A stretch of 64,000 nucleotides of DNA from Pseudomonas nitroreducens (GCF_014204515.1 NZ_JACHLI010000005.1:252660-316659), one strand, 5' to 3'. Numbered from the stretch's first letter, positions 8,925 through 18,123 are shown. The notes: generated from the letters alone by a model not told the origin. Numbers and translations are program-made.

Positions 8925-9890
8925 ATGAACAACACCAAGAAGACGCTGCTGGGCCTGTTCCTCTCCGCCGGGCTGCTCGGCTCGCTGAGCGCCCAGGCCG
9001 CCGGCTGGTGCGAGAGCGGCAAGCCGGTGAAATTCGCCGGGCTGAACTGGGAGAGCGGCATGCTGCTCACCGACCTCATGCAGATCATCCTGAAGAACGG
9101 CTACGGCTGCGAAACCGACAGCCTGCCGGGCAACTCCATCACCATGGAGCAGGCCCTGGCGAACAACGACATCCAGATCTTCAGCGAAGAGTGGATCGGC
9201 CGCAGTGACGCCTGGAACAAGGCCGCCGCCGCCAACAAGGTGGTCGGCGTGGGCGCGCCCATCGTCGGCGCCACCGAAGGCTGGTACGTGCCGCGCTTCG
9301 TGATCGAGGGCGACAAGGCGCGCAACATCGAAGCCAAGGCGCCGAACCTGAAGGCCGTCACCGACCTCGCCCAGTACTCCGAGGTGTTCCGCGATCCGGA
9401 GGAGCCGGGCAAGGGCCGCTTCTACAACTGCCCGGCCGGCTGGACCTGCGAGCTGGAAAACTCCGAGATGCTGAAGAAGTACGGCCTCGAGGACAAGTAC
9501 ACCAACTTCCGCCCCGGCACCGGCCCGGCCCTGGATGCCGCCGTGCTGTCGAGCTACAAGCGCAAGGAGCCTATCCTCTTCTATTACTGGTCGCCGACGC
9601 CGCTGATGGGCCAGGCCGACCTGGTGAAGCTGGACGAGCCGGGCGTGAACAAGGACGTGAAGATCCAGGTCGGCCTGTCCAGGGCCTTCCACGAGCAGGC
9701 GCCTGAGCTGGTCGCCGTGCTGGAGAAGGTCAACCTGCCCATCGACCTGCTGAACCAGAACCTGGCGAAAATGGCCAAGGAGAAACTGACCTCCGAGCAG
9801 CTGGCCAAGGCCTTCCTCAAGGAACACCCGGAAGTGTGGACCACCTGGGTCAGCGAGGACGCCGCGAAGAAGGTCCAGGCCGCGCTCTGA
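8925..9890 (+). CDS. hutX: Histidine ABC transporter substrate-binding protein HutX
   Basis: A 321-residue periplasmic binding protein of the OpuAC/ProX family. MNNTKKTLLGLFLSAGLLGS...AQAA is the signal peptide, and TAGGAG lies 7 bases before the ATG. It binds the ligand for the HutW-HutV importer encoded just downstream. It is a paralogue of the orphan protein at 3958 (GLNWESGM, then FYNCPAGWTCE and FYYWSPTPL in common). The likely ligand is histidine, from context and from the known HutXWV system. Confidence 0.9.
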   Translation: MNNTKKTLLGLFLSAGLLGSLSAQAAGWCESGKPVKFAGLNWESGMLLTDLMQIILKNGYGCETDSLPGNSITMEQALANNDIQIFSEEWIGRSDAWNKAAAANKVVGVGAPIVGATEGWYVPRFVIEGDKARNIEAKAPNLKAVTDLAQYSEVFRDPEEPGKGRFYNCPAGWTCELENSEMLKKYGLEDKYTNFRPGTGPALDAAVLSSYKRKEPILFYYWSPTPLMGQADLVKLDEPGVNKDVKIQVGLSRAFHEQAPELVAVLEKVNLPIDLLNQNLAKMAKEKLTSEQLAKAFLKEHPEVWTTWVSEDAAKKVQAAL

Positions 9891-9952
9891 CGCTGCCCAA
9901 CCCGGGGGAGCCCAGCTTCCCCGGTGATGCCCACTCCTGACGAGTACGTGCC

Positions 9953-10807
9953 ATGTTCCCCGAACGCTTCACTTTCTCCATCGCCGACTGGGTCAACGGT
10001 TGGGTCGATGCCCTGGTCACCAACTACGGCGACGTGTTCCGCCACATCTCCGACACCCTGCTGTGGGCCATCGTCAACCTGGAGAGCGTGCTGCGGGCCA
10101 CTCCCTGGTGGCTGATGCTGGCCATCGTCGCCGGCATCGCCTGGCACGCCACCCGGCGCATCCTGCCGACCGTGGTGATCGTCGGGCTGCTGTTCCTGGT
10201 GGGCGCGGTGGGCCTGTGGGACAAGCTGATGCAGACCCTGGCGCTGATGATGGTAGCGACGATCATCTCGGTGCTGATCGGCATCCCGCTGGGCATCGTC
10301 GCCGCGCGCAGCGACCGCTTCCGCGCGGTGCTGCTGCCCATGCTGGACATCATGCAGACCATGCCCAGCTTCGTGTACCTGATCCCGGTGCTGATGCTGT
10401 TCGGCCTGGGCAAGGTGCCGGCGATCTTCGCCACCGTGATCTACGCCGCTCCGCCGCTGATCCGCCTTACCGACCTGGGGATTCGCCAGGTCGACCGCGA
10501 GGTGATGGAAGCCATCACCGCCTTCGGCGCCAACCGCCGCCAGCAGTTGTTTGGCGTGCAACTGCCGCTGGCGCTGCCGAGCATCATGGCCGGCATCAAC
10601 CAGACCACCATGATGGCCCTGTCGATGGTGGTCATCGCCTCGATGATCGGCGCCCGCGGCCTGGGCGAGGACGTGCTGGTGGGCATCCAGACGCTCAACG
10701 TCGGCAAGGGCCTGGAAGCCGGCCTCGCCATCGTCATCCTCGCCGTGGTCATCGACCGCATCACCCAGGCTTACGGCCGCTCGCGCCACACAGAGGCCAG
10801 CAAATGA
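9953..10807 (+). CDS. hutW: Histidine ABC transporter permease HutW
   Basis: A 284-residue ProW-like inner-membrane permease with a BPD_transp_1 domain in the second half. The EAA-type cytoplasmic loop is EAITAFGANRRQQLFGVQLPLALPSIMAGINQ, the contact for the ATPase, and TMPSFVYLIPVLMLFGLGKVPA is a typical membrane stretch of this family. The stop overlaps the hutV start by four bases (ATGA), so hutW and hutV are coupled. Confidence 0.92.
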   Translation: MFPERFTFSIADWVNGWVDALVTNYGDVFRHISDTLLWAIVNLESVLRATPWWLMLAIVAGIAWHATRRILPTVVIVGLLFLVGAVGLWDKLMQTLALMMVATIISVLIGIPLGIVAARSDRFRAVLLPMLDIMQTMPSFVYLIPVLMLFGLGKVPAIFATVIYAAPPLIRLTDLGIRQVDREVMEAITAFGANRRQQLFGVQLPLALPSIMAGINQTTMMALSMVVIASMIGARGLGEDVLVGIQTLNVGKGLEAGLAIVILAVVIDRITQAYGRSRHTEASK

Positions 10808-11619
10808 GCAAGATCCAGGTCAAGAACGTCTACAAGATCTTCGGCGCCAAGGCCGATGCCGCGCTGGACATGATCCGCCAGGGCAAGAGCAAGGCCGAGG
10901 TGCTGGCCGCCACCGATTGCGTGGTCGGCGTCAACGACCTTTCGCTGTCCATCGAGGCGGGGGAAATCTTCGTCATCATGGGCCTCTCCGGCTCCGGCAA
11001 GTCGACCCTGGTGCGCCACTTCAACCGCCTGATCGATCCTACCAGCGGGCAGATCCTGGTGGATGGCGAGGACGTACTCGCCTACGACTCGGCCGCGCTG
11101 GAGAACTTCCGCCGGCGCAAGATCAGCATGGTGTTCCAGAGCTTCGGCCTGCTGCCGCACAAGAGCGTGCTCGACAACGTCGCCTACGGCCTGAAGATCC
11201 GTGGCGAGAGCAAGGCGCTGTGCCAGGAGCGCGCGCTGCACTGGATCGCCACCGTGGGCCTGAAGGGCTACGAGAAGTCCTACCCGCACCAGCTTTCCGG
11301 CGGCATGCGCCAGCGCGTCGGCCTGGCCCGCGCCCTGGCCGCGGACACCGACATCATCCTCATGGACGAGGCCTTCAGCGCCCTCGACCCGCTGATCCGC
11401 GCCGACATGCAGGACCAGTTGCTGGAGCTGCAGAAGACCCTGCACAAGACCATCGTCTTCATCACCCACGACCTCGACGAAGCGGTGCGCATCGGCAACC
11501 GCATCGCCATCCTCAAGGACGGCCAGCTGATCCAGGTCGGCGCGCCGGCCGACATCCTGCACAAGCCCGCCGACGAGTACGTCGACCGCTTCGTCCAGCG
11601 CCGCGTCGCCGCGCTGTAA
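10804..11619 (+). CDS. hutV: Histidine ABC transporter ATP-binding protein HutV
   Basis: A 271-residue ATPase of the ProV/OpuAA type. Walker A is GLSGSGKS (60-67), the signature is LSGGMRQRVGLARALA, and Walker B is IILMDEAFSALD with the switch histidine in FITHDLDEA. The 25-residue N-terminal stretch before Walker A (ALDMIRQGKSKAEVLAAT) is typical of ProV-type proteins. Unlike ProV it is short and lacks the C-terminal CBS pair, as in HutV proteins. It energises uptake through HutW. Confidence 0.93.
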   Translation: MSKIQVKNVYKIFGAKADAALDMIRQGKSKAEVLAATDCVVGVNDLSLSIEAGEIFVIMGLSGSGKSTLVRHFNRLIDPTSGQILVDGEDVLAYDSAALENFRRRKISMVFQSFGLLPHKSVLDNVAYGLKIRGESKALCQERALHWIATVGLKGYEKSYPHQLSGGMRQRVGLARALAADTDIILMDEAFSALDPLIRADMQDQLLELQKTLHKTIVFITHDLDEAVRIGNRIAILKDGQLIQVGAPADILHKPADEYVDRFVQRRVAAL

Positions 11620-11667
11620 CGCATTCACCGGCGGGGAAGGGGGCTTCCCCGCCTACAGGAGTTCCGC

Positions 11668-13200
11668 ATGTCGTCCGCTTCCACCATCACCCTGGGCAAC
11701 GGCCCGCTGCGCTGGCAGGACCTGGTCGCCGTCGCCCGTCACGGCGCGCGCCTTGTACTGGCACCGGCCGCCTGGGCGCGCATCGACAACGCCCGGGGCA
11801 TCGTCGAGCGCATCGTCAGCCGGGGTGAACGGGCCTATGGCATCAGCACCGGGCTGGGCGCGCTGTGCAACGTGGTGCTGCAGGGCGAGCAACTGGCGCA
11901 GCTGTCGCGCAACACCCTGCTCAGCCACGCCTGCGGCGTCGGCGAGCCGCTGAAGGACGAGCAGACCCGCGCGATCATCTGCGCGGCGATTACCAACTTC
12001 ACGCACGGCAAATCCGGCCTGCACCGCCGGGTGGTGGAAGCGCTGCTGGCGCTGCTCAACCACGGCATCACCCCGCGCGTGCCCTCGCAGGGTTCGGTGG
12101 GCTACCTGACCCACATGGCCCACGTCGGCGTGGCGCTGCTGGGCATTGGTGAGGTGAGCTACCGCGGCGAAATCGTCCCGGCCTTCCAGGCGCTGGCCGC
12201 CGAAGGGCTGGAACCGGTGCAGCTGGGCGCCAAGGACGGGCTCTGTCTGGTCAACGGCACGCCATGCATGACCGGCCTGAGCTGCCTCGCCCTGGATGAC
12301 GCCACGCGCCTGGCGCAATGGGCCGACGTCATCGGCGCCATGAGCTTCGAGGCCCTGCGCGGGCAGATCGACGCCTTCGACGCCGAGATCATCGCGCTCA
12401 AGCCGCACCCGGGCATGCAGAAGGTCGGCGCCAACCTGCGCGCGCTGCTCGAAGGCAGCGAGGTGATTGCCGCCAGCAAGGGCATCCGCACCCAGGACGC
12501 CCTGAGCATCCGCTCCATGCCGCAGATCCACGGCGCCGTGCGCGATCAGCTGGAGCACGCGGCGAAACAGATCGAGACCGAACTCAACTCCGCCACCGAC
12601 AACCCGCTGGTGCTGGGCACCCCGGACGACTACCGCGTGGTCTCCCAGGCCAACCCCCACGGCGAATCCGTGGCCATGGCCGCCGACCTGCTGGCGATCG
12701 CCGTGGCCGAGCTGGGCGGGGTTGCCGAGCGGCGCCTGGACCGTCTGATCAACCCGCTGGTCAGCGGCCTGCCGGCCTTCCTGGTCAGCCAGCCGGGGGT
12801 CAACTCCGGGATGATGATCGTACAGTACGTCGCCGCCGCCCTCGCCGGCGAGAACCGCCAGCTGGCGCAGCCGGCGGTGGTGGACAACTACGTCACCTCC
12901 GGCCTGCAGGAAGACCACCTGAGCCTGGGCACCAGCGCCGCGCTCAAGCTGCACAAGGTGGTCGGCAACGTCACGCAGATCCTCGCCATCGAATACCTGC
13001 TGGCCGCCCAGGCCTTCGAATTCCTCAAGCCGCAACGCTTCGGCAGCGGCACCGACTGCGCCTGGAGCCTGCTGCGCGAGCGCGTGCCGGCCTACGACAG
13101 CGACCGCTGGCTGGCGCCGGACATCGCCCGCGCCGCCGCGTTGCTGGGCGAACCTGCCGCGCTGCAGAGCGTCGGAGCGAGCATCGGGAGACTGCAATGA
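11668..13200 (+). CDS. HutH-like ammonia-lyase paralogue lacking the MIO triad
   Basis: A 510-residue member of the aromatic amino-acid lyase family. It keeps Tyr57 in YGISTGLG, LSHACGVG, SATDNPLVLG and the QEDHLSLG segment. The catalytic loop reads PSQGSVG (139-145) followed directly by YLTHMAHV. In the active HutH at 2194 the same GSVG is followed by ASGDLAPLAHL. The three missing residues are exactly the Ala-Ser-Gly that make the MIO cofactor. Spacing from the active-site Tyr to GSVG is identical (88 residues) in both, and the frame is intact. It is probably not a standard lyase; it could be a pseudoenzyme partner of HutH or do another reaction. hutI follows with an ATGA overlap. Confidence 0.9.
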   Translation: MSSASTITLGNGPLRWQDLVAVARHGARLVLAPAAWARIDNARGIVERIVSRGERAYGISTGLGALCNVVLQGEQLAQLSRNTLLSHACGVGEPLKDEQTRAIICAAITNFTHGKSGLHRRVVEALLALLNHGITPRVPSQGSVGYLTHMAHVGVALLGIGEVSYRGEIVPAFQALAAEGLEPVQLGAKDGLCLVNGTPCMTGLSCLALDDATRLAQWADVIGAMSFEALRGQIDAFDAEIIALKPHPGMQKVGANLRALLEGSEVIAASKGIRTQDALSIRSMPQIHGAVRDQLEHAAKQIETELNSATDNPLVLGTPDDYRVVSQANPHGESVAMAADLLAIAVAELGGVAERRLDRLINPLVSGLPAFLVSQPGVNSGMMIVQYVAAALAGENRQLAQPAVVDNYVTSGLQEDHLSLGTSAALKLHKVVGNVTQILAIEYLLAAQAFEFLKPQRFGSGTDCAWSLLRERVPAYDSDRWLAPDIARAAALLGEPAALQSVGASIGRLQ

Positions 13201-14393
13201 AACACCTCTGGCAGCACTGCCACGCGGCGACCATGAAAGACGGCCGCTACTCGATCATCGAGGACGCCGCGATCATCACCGAAGGTGAACGCATCCGCTG
13301 GATCGGCCCGCGCGCCGAACTGCCCGAACGCCCCGTGCAGAGCACCGACCTGGGCGGCGCCTGGGTCACTCCCGGCTTCATCGACTGCCACACCCACCTG
13401 GTGTTCGGCGGCGACCGCAGCGGCGAATTCGAGCAACGCCTGAACGGCGTCAGCTATGCCGAGATCGCCGCAGCCGGCGGCGGCATCGCCAGTACCGTGC
13501 GTGCCACCCGCGAGGCCAGCGAAGACGAACTGCTGGCCAGTGCGATCAAGCGTGCCCGCCCGCTGCTGGCCGATGGCGTGACCGTGCTGGAGGTTAAGTC
13601 TGGCTATGGCCTGGACCTCGACAGCGAACGACGCATGCTGCGCGTGGCCCGCCGGCTGGAGCAGGAGTTGCCGGTGACGGTGCGCACCACCTGCCTGTCT
13701 GCCCACGCGCTGCCGCCGGAATACGCCGGGCGTGCCGACGAGTACATCGAGCAGGTCTGCCAGCACATCCTCCCGGCGCTGGCCGACGAGGGGCTGGTGG
13801 ACGCGGTGGACGCCTTCTGCGAGCACCTGGCGTTCTCCCCGGCGCAGGTCGAGCGGGTATTCCAGGCCGCACAGCGCCTGGGGCTGCCGGTGAAGCTGCA
13901 CGCCGAACAGCTGTCTTCGCTGCACGGTTCCAGCCTCGCCGCGCGCTATGGCGCACTGTCCGCCGACCACCTGGAGTTCATGGACGAGAGCGACGCCATC
14001 GCCATGGCCGAGGCTGGCACTGTTGCGGTGTTGCTGCCCGGCGCCTTCTTCGTCCTGCGCGAAACCCAGCTGCCGCCGATGGACGCCCTGCGCAAGCACG
14101 GCGTGCCCATCGCCATCGCCAGCGACCTCAACCCCGGCACCTCGCCGGCGCTGTCCCTGCGCCTGATGCTGAACATGGCCTGCACCGCCTTCCGCCTGAC
14201 CCCGGAAGAGGCGCTGGCCGGCGTCACCCTCAACGCCGCCCGCGCCCTGGGCATGGCCGACAGCCACGGCAGCCTGGAAGCCGGCAAGGTCGCCGACTTC
14301 ATCGCCTGGGACATCCAGCGCCCGGCCGAACTGAGCTACTGGCTCGGCGGCGACCTGCCCAAGCGCGTCATTCGTCATGGCGAAGAGCTGTGA
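13197..14393 (+). CDS. hutI: Imidazolonepropionase
   Basis: HutI opens the ring of imidazolonepropionate to give N-formimidoyl-L-glutamate, the substrate of HutF. The 398-residue amidohydrolase has the metal-binding DCHTHLVFGGDR, the KSGYGL motif, the zinc-ligand histidine in KLHAEQLS, and IASDLNPGTSP with the catalytic Asp. Length is normal for the family. ATG 13197 overlaps the preceding stop by four bases. It ends just before repeat copy C. Confidence 0.96.
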   Translation: MKHLWQHCHAATMKDGRYSIIEDAAIITEGERIRWIGPRAELPERPVQSTDLGGAWVTPGFIDCHTHLVFGGDRSGEFEQRLNGVSYAEIAAAGGGIASTVRATREASEDELLASAIKRARPLLADGVTVLEVKSGYGLDLDSERRMLRVARRLEQELPVTVRTTCLSAHALPPEYAGRADEYIEQVCQHILPALADEGLVDAVDAFCEHLAFSPAQVERVFQAAQRLGLPVKLHAEQLSSLHGSSLAARYGALSADHLEFMDESDAIAMAEAGTVAVLLPGAFFVLRETQLPPMDALRKHGVPIAIASDLNPGTSPALSLRLMLNMACTAFRLTPEEALAGVTLNAARALGMADSHGSLEAGKVADFIAWDIQRPAELSYWLGGDLPKRVIRHGEEL

Positions 14394-14410
14394 GGCCACA
14401 AGATCAAATG

Positions 14411-14530
14411 CCCCTCACCCTAACCCTCTCCCGCAAGCGGGAGAGGGGACCGTACGGTGCAGGATGAAACCGCAGCATCAGCCGGCACGGACAGCTCCCT
14501 CTCCCTCGGGAGAGGGCTGGGGTGAGGGGG
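14411..14530 (+). repeat. Dispersed palindromic element, copy C
   Basis: CCCCTCACCCTAACCCTCTCCC at the left and GGGAGAGGGCTGGGGTGAGGG at the right, each with its own hairpin (CCCTCTCCCGCAAGCGGGAGAGGGG and CTCCCTCTCCCTCGGGAGAGGG). It matches the reverse complement of 1990-2105. It separates hutI from hutG inside an otherwise tightly packed run. Confidence 0.75.
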
Positions 14531-14612
14531 AAGCATCGGCACGGACTTTCAGCAGAAGACAATCGCTTCTACGAAAATGAACTCATCTCGCTTGGTGTGG
14601 AGATAGCACCCC

Positions 14613-15416
14613 ATGAATAACGTTCTCACCTTCAAACGCGGCCACGTCCCGCTGCTGATCAGCATGCCGCACCCCGGCATCCGCCTGACCCCGGCCGTGG
14701 AAGCCGGCCTGGTGGATGAGGCCCGCGAACTGGCCGACACCGACTGGCACATCCCGCGGCTCTACGCCTTCGCCGAGGATCTGGGCGCCAGCACCCTGGC
14801 CGCCAACTACTCGCGCTACGTCATCGACCTGAATCGCCCGGCCGACGACAAGCCGCTGTACAGCACCGCCACCACCGGCCTCTACCCGGACACCCTGTTC
14901 GACGGCCGCCCGCTGTTCAAGGACGGCCAGACGCCGTCGCCCGACGAGCGCGCGCGCTACCTCGCCGAAGTCTGGGCGCCCTACCACCAGACCCTGACCG
15001 ACGAACTGGCGCGCCTGAAGGCCGAGTTCGGCTACGCGCTGCTGTGGGATGCCCACTCCATCGCCTCGGTGATCCCGCACCTGTTCGACGGCAAGCTGCC
15101 GGACTTCAACATCGGCACGAACAGCGGCGCGAGTTGCGATGCGGAACTGGCCGAGCGCCTGGTCGCCGTCTGCGCCGACGCCCCGGCCTACCGGCACATC
15201 CTCAACGGCCGCTTCAAGGGCGGGCACATCACCCGTCACTACGGCCAGCCGCAGGACAACGTACACGCCGTGCAGCTGGAACTCGCCCAGTGCAACTACA
15301 TGGATGAACACGCGCCCTTCGGCTACCGCGAAGACCTCGCCGCGGCCACCGCCCAGGTGCTCCGCCGGATGCTGGAAACCTTCATCGCCTGGGGCCGCGA
15401 GCACTACGGTCGCTGA
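14613..15416 (+). CDS. hutG: N-formylglutamate deformylase
   Basis: HutG hydrolyses N-formyl-L-glutamate, made by HutF, to glutamate and formate, ending the five-step pathway. The 267-residue protein has the family motifs ISMPHPGIRL, the SRYVIDLNRP stretch, LLWDAHSIAS (metal-binding Asp and His) and GHITRHYGQP. It is the N-formylglutamate amidohydrolase type, not the arginase-like formimidoylglutamase, which fits the presence of HutF. A 219-base gap with a repeat separates it from hutI. Confidence 0.95.
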   Translation: MNNVLTFKRGHVPLLISMPHPGIRLTPAVEAGLVDEARELADTDWHIPRLYAFAEDLGASTLAANYSRYVIDLNRPADDKPLYSTATTGLYPDTLFDGRPLFKDGQTPSPDERARYLAEVWAPYHQTLTDELARLKAEFGYALLWDAHSIASVIPHLFDGKLPDFNIGTNSGASCDAELAERLVAVCADAPAYRHILNGRFKGGHITRHYGQPQDNVHAVQLELAQCNYMDEHAPFGYREDLAAATAQVLRRMLETFIAWGREHYGR

Positions 15417-15530
15417 GTTTTACGCAGCCTCCTGCCGCGCCGGGACTGTCGGCGCGGCGCCGCCGGACCACGCATCCCGGCGACGCTGCCCCGGTGCGGC
15501 AGGGGGCTGTCTTTTATTCCTGCATTCGTT

Positions 15531-16928
15531 TTAACGGAAGCGAACGATGCGTGAATCGGAATAGTAGAACTCATTGCGGCTGTCACCCTGGCGGAATACC
15601 AGGCCGTAGTCTTCCAGGAAGTAGCGGGTATCAACGCGTTTGTATTTGTCGTCGACTACCGAGCAGTGGATCTCCTTGGCGCTGCCGGAGAGTTGCGCGT
15701 TGAGCTCGGTAGCGGGCAACTCGCGAATCACTTCGCACCGAGTTTCCTGAGTGTCTCGGGTTTGACCGATGATGCTGAAGTTTTCTTTTCGAGTTAGGCG
15801 ATAGCTGAGTTTTTCACCCACCGGCATTTGCTTCCAGTTGCCTTCCAGCTCCAGCTTTTCGACCTCGCGGGTACCTTGCGCCTTGCTGTAGTGGGTCACG
15901 CTGCTGAGTTCCAGCATGCCCATGAAGCTGGTGTCCTGGGATACGTAGCCGGTGCCCTGACGCTTGACGTGTAGCAGGCCAGGAGTTTCGCCGGGCTGGA
16001 ACCAGAACTCCTCGATCAAAGGCCTGGTTTCGCCTTTGAAGGTAGAGGTGCCTTCGGTACGCAGGTACGTCAGAGACTTCCTGGGTGCATCGAGACCCAG
16101 CGCGGTGACGTTGCGCGCGACGGCGGTATTCAGCGCTGGTTGATTTTCCAAGTCCGGAACGGGCTTGTCGCGACTCTCGGCACGTGGCAGTGCGGACAGT
16201 TGCTCGCGCGGCTTACAGGTGGCTTGGAGAATGACAAGGTAGTCGGACGAGGCAGAGTCGAAAGTACGCGCGCCTGGAGTGGCCTCGATACGTCCATCCG
16301 TGACTCGCTGGCGAGGATCAAGGTCGTAGCCGGTCAACCAACTGTAAGTGCTACGGCCGCAATTCACTTGCAGTTGCTCGACCTTGCTGCCGTAGGGGGC
16401 TTGGTAGGGGGCATCGTAGGCTAGCGACGGATAGTCGAATGCTGCCCAGAGCTTAAGGTCACCGTCTGATTGTGGTTCCAGGCTGGCGATATCCAGTAGG
16501 ACATGACCGCCATTGCCGCTTTCAAAGTTTGCGAGTTTGCGCCAGTCCGGAGTCCGCGTGCAGGCCTGGGCAACCTGCGGCAATATCCGCAGGGTTCTGG
16601 CCGTGTCGTTTGCCAGCGGGATGGGTTCACGATATTGCGACTGGCCCACGGCGTACATGCGGCTGGGGGTGTTTACGTACAGCCAGTTGGCGTTCTCGCT
16701 CGAGCAGCTCACCTGAAGCTGCAGTATGCCGCGCGGGAGGCGTAGGGCGAGGGCCACCTCGTTATCGGTACGCAGGACGCTATTGTCCACAACGTTGCTG
16801 GCGCTGGCTGCGTTGGTGACCAGCTCGTCGAGGACTTTCGTGGGTTTTTTTCCAGTAGCAGGTTGAGTGGCGCAGCCACCAACAGCGAGAAGAAGTAGTG
16901 CGAGCAGCTGCGGGCGAAGCAATAGCAT
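15531..16928 (-). CDS. Orphan lipoprotein of unknown function
   Basis: A 465-residue protein with a lipoprotein signal, MLLLRPQLLALLLLAVGGC (lipobox Cys19), so probably membrane-anchored on the periplasmic side. I recognise no catalytic motif; it has scattered single cysteines and beta-rich, polar sequence. RBS AAAGGA precedes ATG 16928. Base composition is visibly less GC-rich than the flanking hut and dgu genes and codon choice looks less biased, which suggests later arrival. It is alone on its strand between hutG and dguR. From memory, P. aeruginosa PAO1 carries a type VI effector/immunity set in the same slot, so this may be an accessory cargo site. Confidence 0.75.
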   Translation of the reverse strand: MLLLRPQLLALLLLAVGGCATQPATGKKPTKVLDELVTNAASASNVVDNSVLRTDNEVALALRLPRGILQLQVSCSSENANWLYVNTPSRMYAVGQSQYREPIPLANDTARTLRILPQVAQACTRTPDWRKLANFESGNGGHVLLDIASLEPQSDGDLKLWAAFDYPSLAYDAPYQAPYGSKVEQLQVNCGRSTYSWLTGYDLDPRQRVTDGRIEATPGARTFDSASSDYLVILQATCKPREQLSALPRAESRDKPVPDLENQPALNTAVARNVTALGLDAPRKSLTYLRTEGTSTFKGETRPLIEEFWFQPGETPGLLHVKRQGTGYVSQDTSFMGMLELSSVTHYSKAQGTREVEKLELEGNWKQMPVGEKLSYRLTRKENFSIIGQTRDTQETRCEVIRELPATELNAQLSGSAKEIHCSVVDDKYKRVDTRYFLEDYGLVFRQGDSRNEFYYSDSRIVRFR

Positions 16929-17088
16929 GGCGAGTCCTTTCAGATTGAAACCCGATCCCAGCGGGGCGCGAAAGATTCGGTGATATTCCCCCGTTTGACA
17001 ATGACGCGGAGCAATCAGGCCGGGCTAGCGCTCTGTTTTGCTTGCTGTAGCCGGCCGTTGGCAGGCGCTAGGAGCTCCTCTCACTGCT

Positions 17089-17997
17089 CTAGATCCTTAT
17101 ATAGGCCAATTGCCCCTCGGCATGCCGCACCAGCATCTCCAGCAGCAGCGCCTGGGTATGCGGTGGCGTTTCGTCGGCGCGGGTCAGGGCGTAGAGCGTG
17201 ACCTTGAACGTGGGTGAGAGCGTGCGCTGCACCGTCAGGCGTTCGTCCGCGCCCAGCGCGGTGAAAGGGTCGACCAGCGCCAGTCCGGTGCCGGCTTCCA
17301 CCAGCGTGCGTGCCAGGGCGTAGGTCTGCACCGCGATGCGTACGCGGGGTGGCGGTTCGATGTTGGCCAGATGGCCTTCCAGCCGCGCCGACAGCGGATC
17401 GGAGGTGGACAGGCCGATCATCGGTTCACCCGCCAGTTCGTCCAGGGTCAGCGGCTGCTCCAGGCGCTCTTCGGGCCAATGGCCGCGCGGCGCCAGGGCC
17501 ACCAGTGGACCGCTGGCGATGGGTTGCGAGCGCAGGCCGGGATGGTCGGTCTGTTGCAGGGTCAGAGCGAGGTCGAGTTCGCGCATCAGCAGGTTCTGCA
17601 CCAGTTCGCGGGAGTGCTGGGTGGCTAGTTCGCAGCTGCTTTGCGGGTAGCGGTCGGTCCATTCGCGGATCACCGGCGGCAGCAGCGACAGCGCCATGGC
17701 CGGCGTGGCGCCCACGCGCAGGCGGTTCTCCGGCTGGCCGCGCAGGCTCTGCGCAAGGCGCCGCACGCCCTGCAGGCTTTCGCTGACCTTGGCCACCTCG
17801 CGTTCCAGCTCCAGTGCCTCGGGCGTTGCCTGCAGTTTACCTTTCACCCTCAGGAACAGCGGGAAGCCCAGCTGCTGCTCGGCGTGCTGCAGCACCTTGG
17901 TCACCGCCGGCTGGGAAACGTGCAGCAATTGCGCGGCGCCGCTGACCGAGCCCGTCTCGCGGATGGCCTGGAACACTTCGATATGGCGCAGGCGCAT
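17089..17997 (-). CDS. dguR: LysR-type regulator of D-glutamate utilisation, DguR-like
   Basis: A 302-residue LysR regulator: N-terminal winged helix (MRLRHIEVFQAIRETGSVSG, then AQLLHVSQPAVTKVLQHAE) and a substrate-binding C-domain. The start at 17997 is set by the family N-terminus and GGGAGA upstream; the frame stays open far upstream only by chance. It is divergent from dguABC with a 126-base gap that holds a T-N11-A inverted repeat. In P. aeruginosa, DguR activates dguABC in response to D-Glu; the same arrangement here supports the name. Confidence 0.85.
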   Translation of the reverse strand: MRLRHIEVFQAIRETGSVSGAAQLLHVSQPAVTKVLQHAEQQLGFPLFLRVKGKLQATPEALELEREVAKVSESLQGVRRLAQSLRGQPENRLRVGATPAMALSLLPPVIREWTDRYPQSSCELATQHSRELVQNLLMRELDLALTLQQTDHPGLRSQPIASGPLVALAPRGHWPEERLEQPLTLDELAGEPMIGLSTSDPLSARLEGHLANIEPPPRVRIAVQTYALARTLVEAGTGLALVDPFTALGADERLTVQRTLSPTFKVTLYALTRADETPPHTQALLLEMLVRHAEGQLAYIRI

Positions 17998-18024
17998 GGG
18001 CGTCTCCCAGGTGTGAATACGCGT

Positions 18025-18039
18025 ATAACGCAAGGTTAT
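18025..18039. promoter_or_regulatory. LysR box in the dguR-dguA intergenic region
   Basis: ATAAC-gcaag-GTTAT is a perfect inverted repeat with the T-N11-A core of LysR boxes. An adjacent palindrome ATACGCGTAT is at 18017-18026. It lies 28 bases from the dguR start and 85 from dguA. Confidence 0.6.
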
Positions 18040-18123
18040 GGGTTGCCCATGTTTATTCATTGTTCGCCACCTGTCATCCGCGCCTAAGGTCGAGGCCAGG
18101 ATTCGATTGGCAGTGAGACGGCA

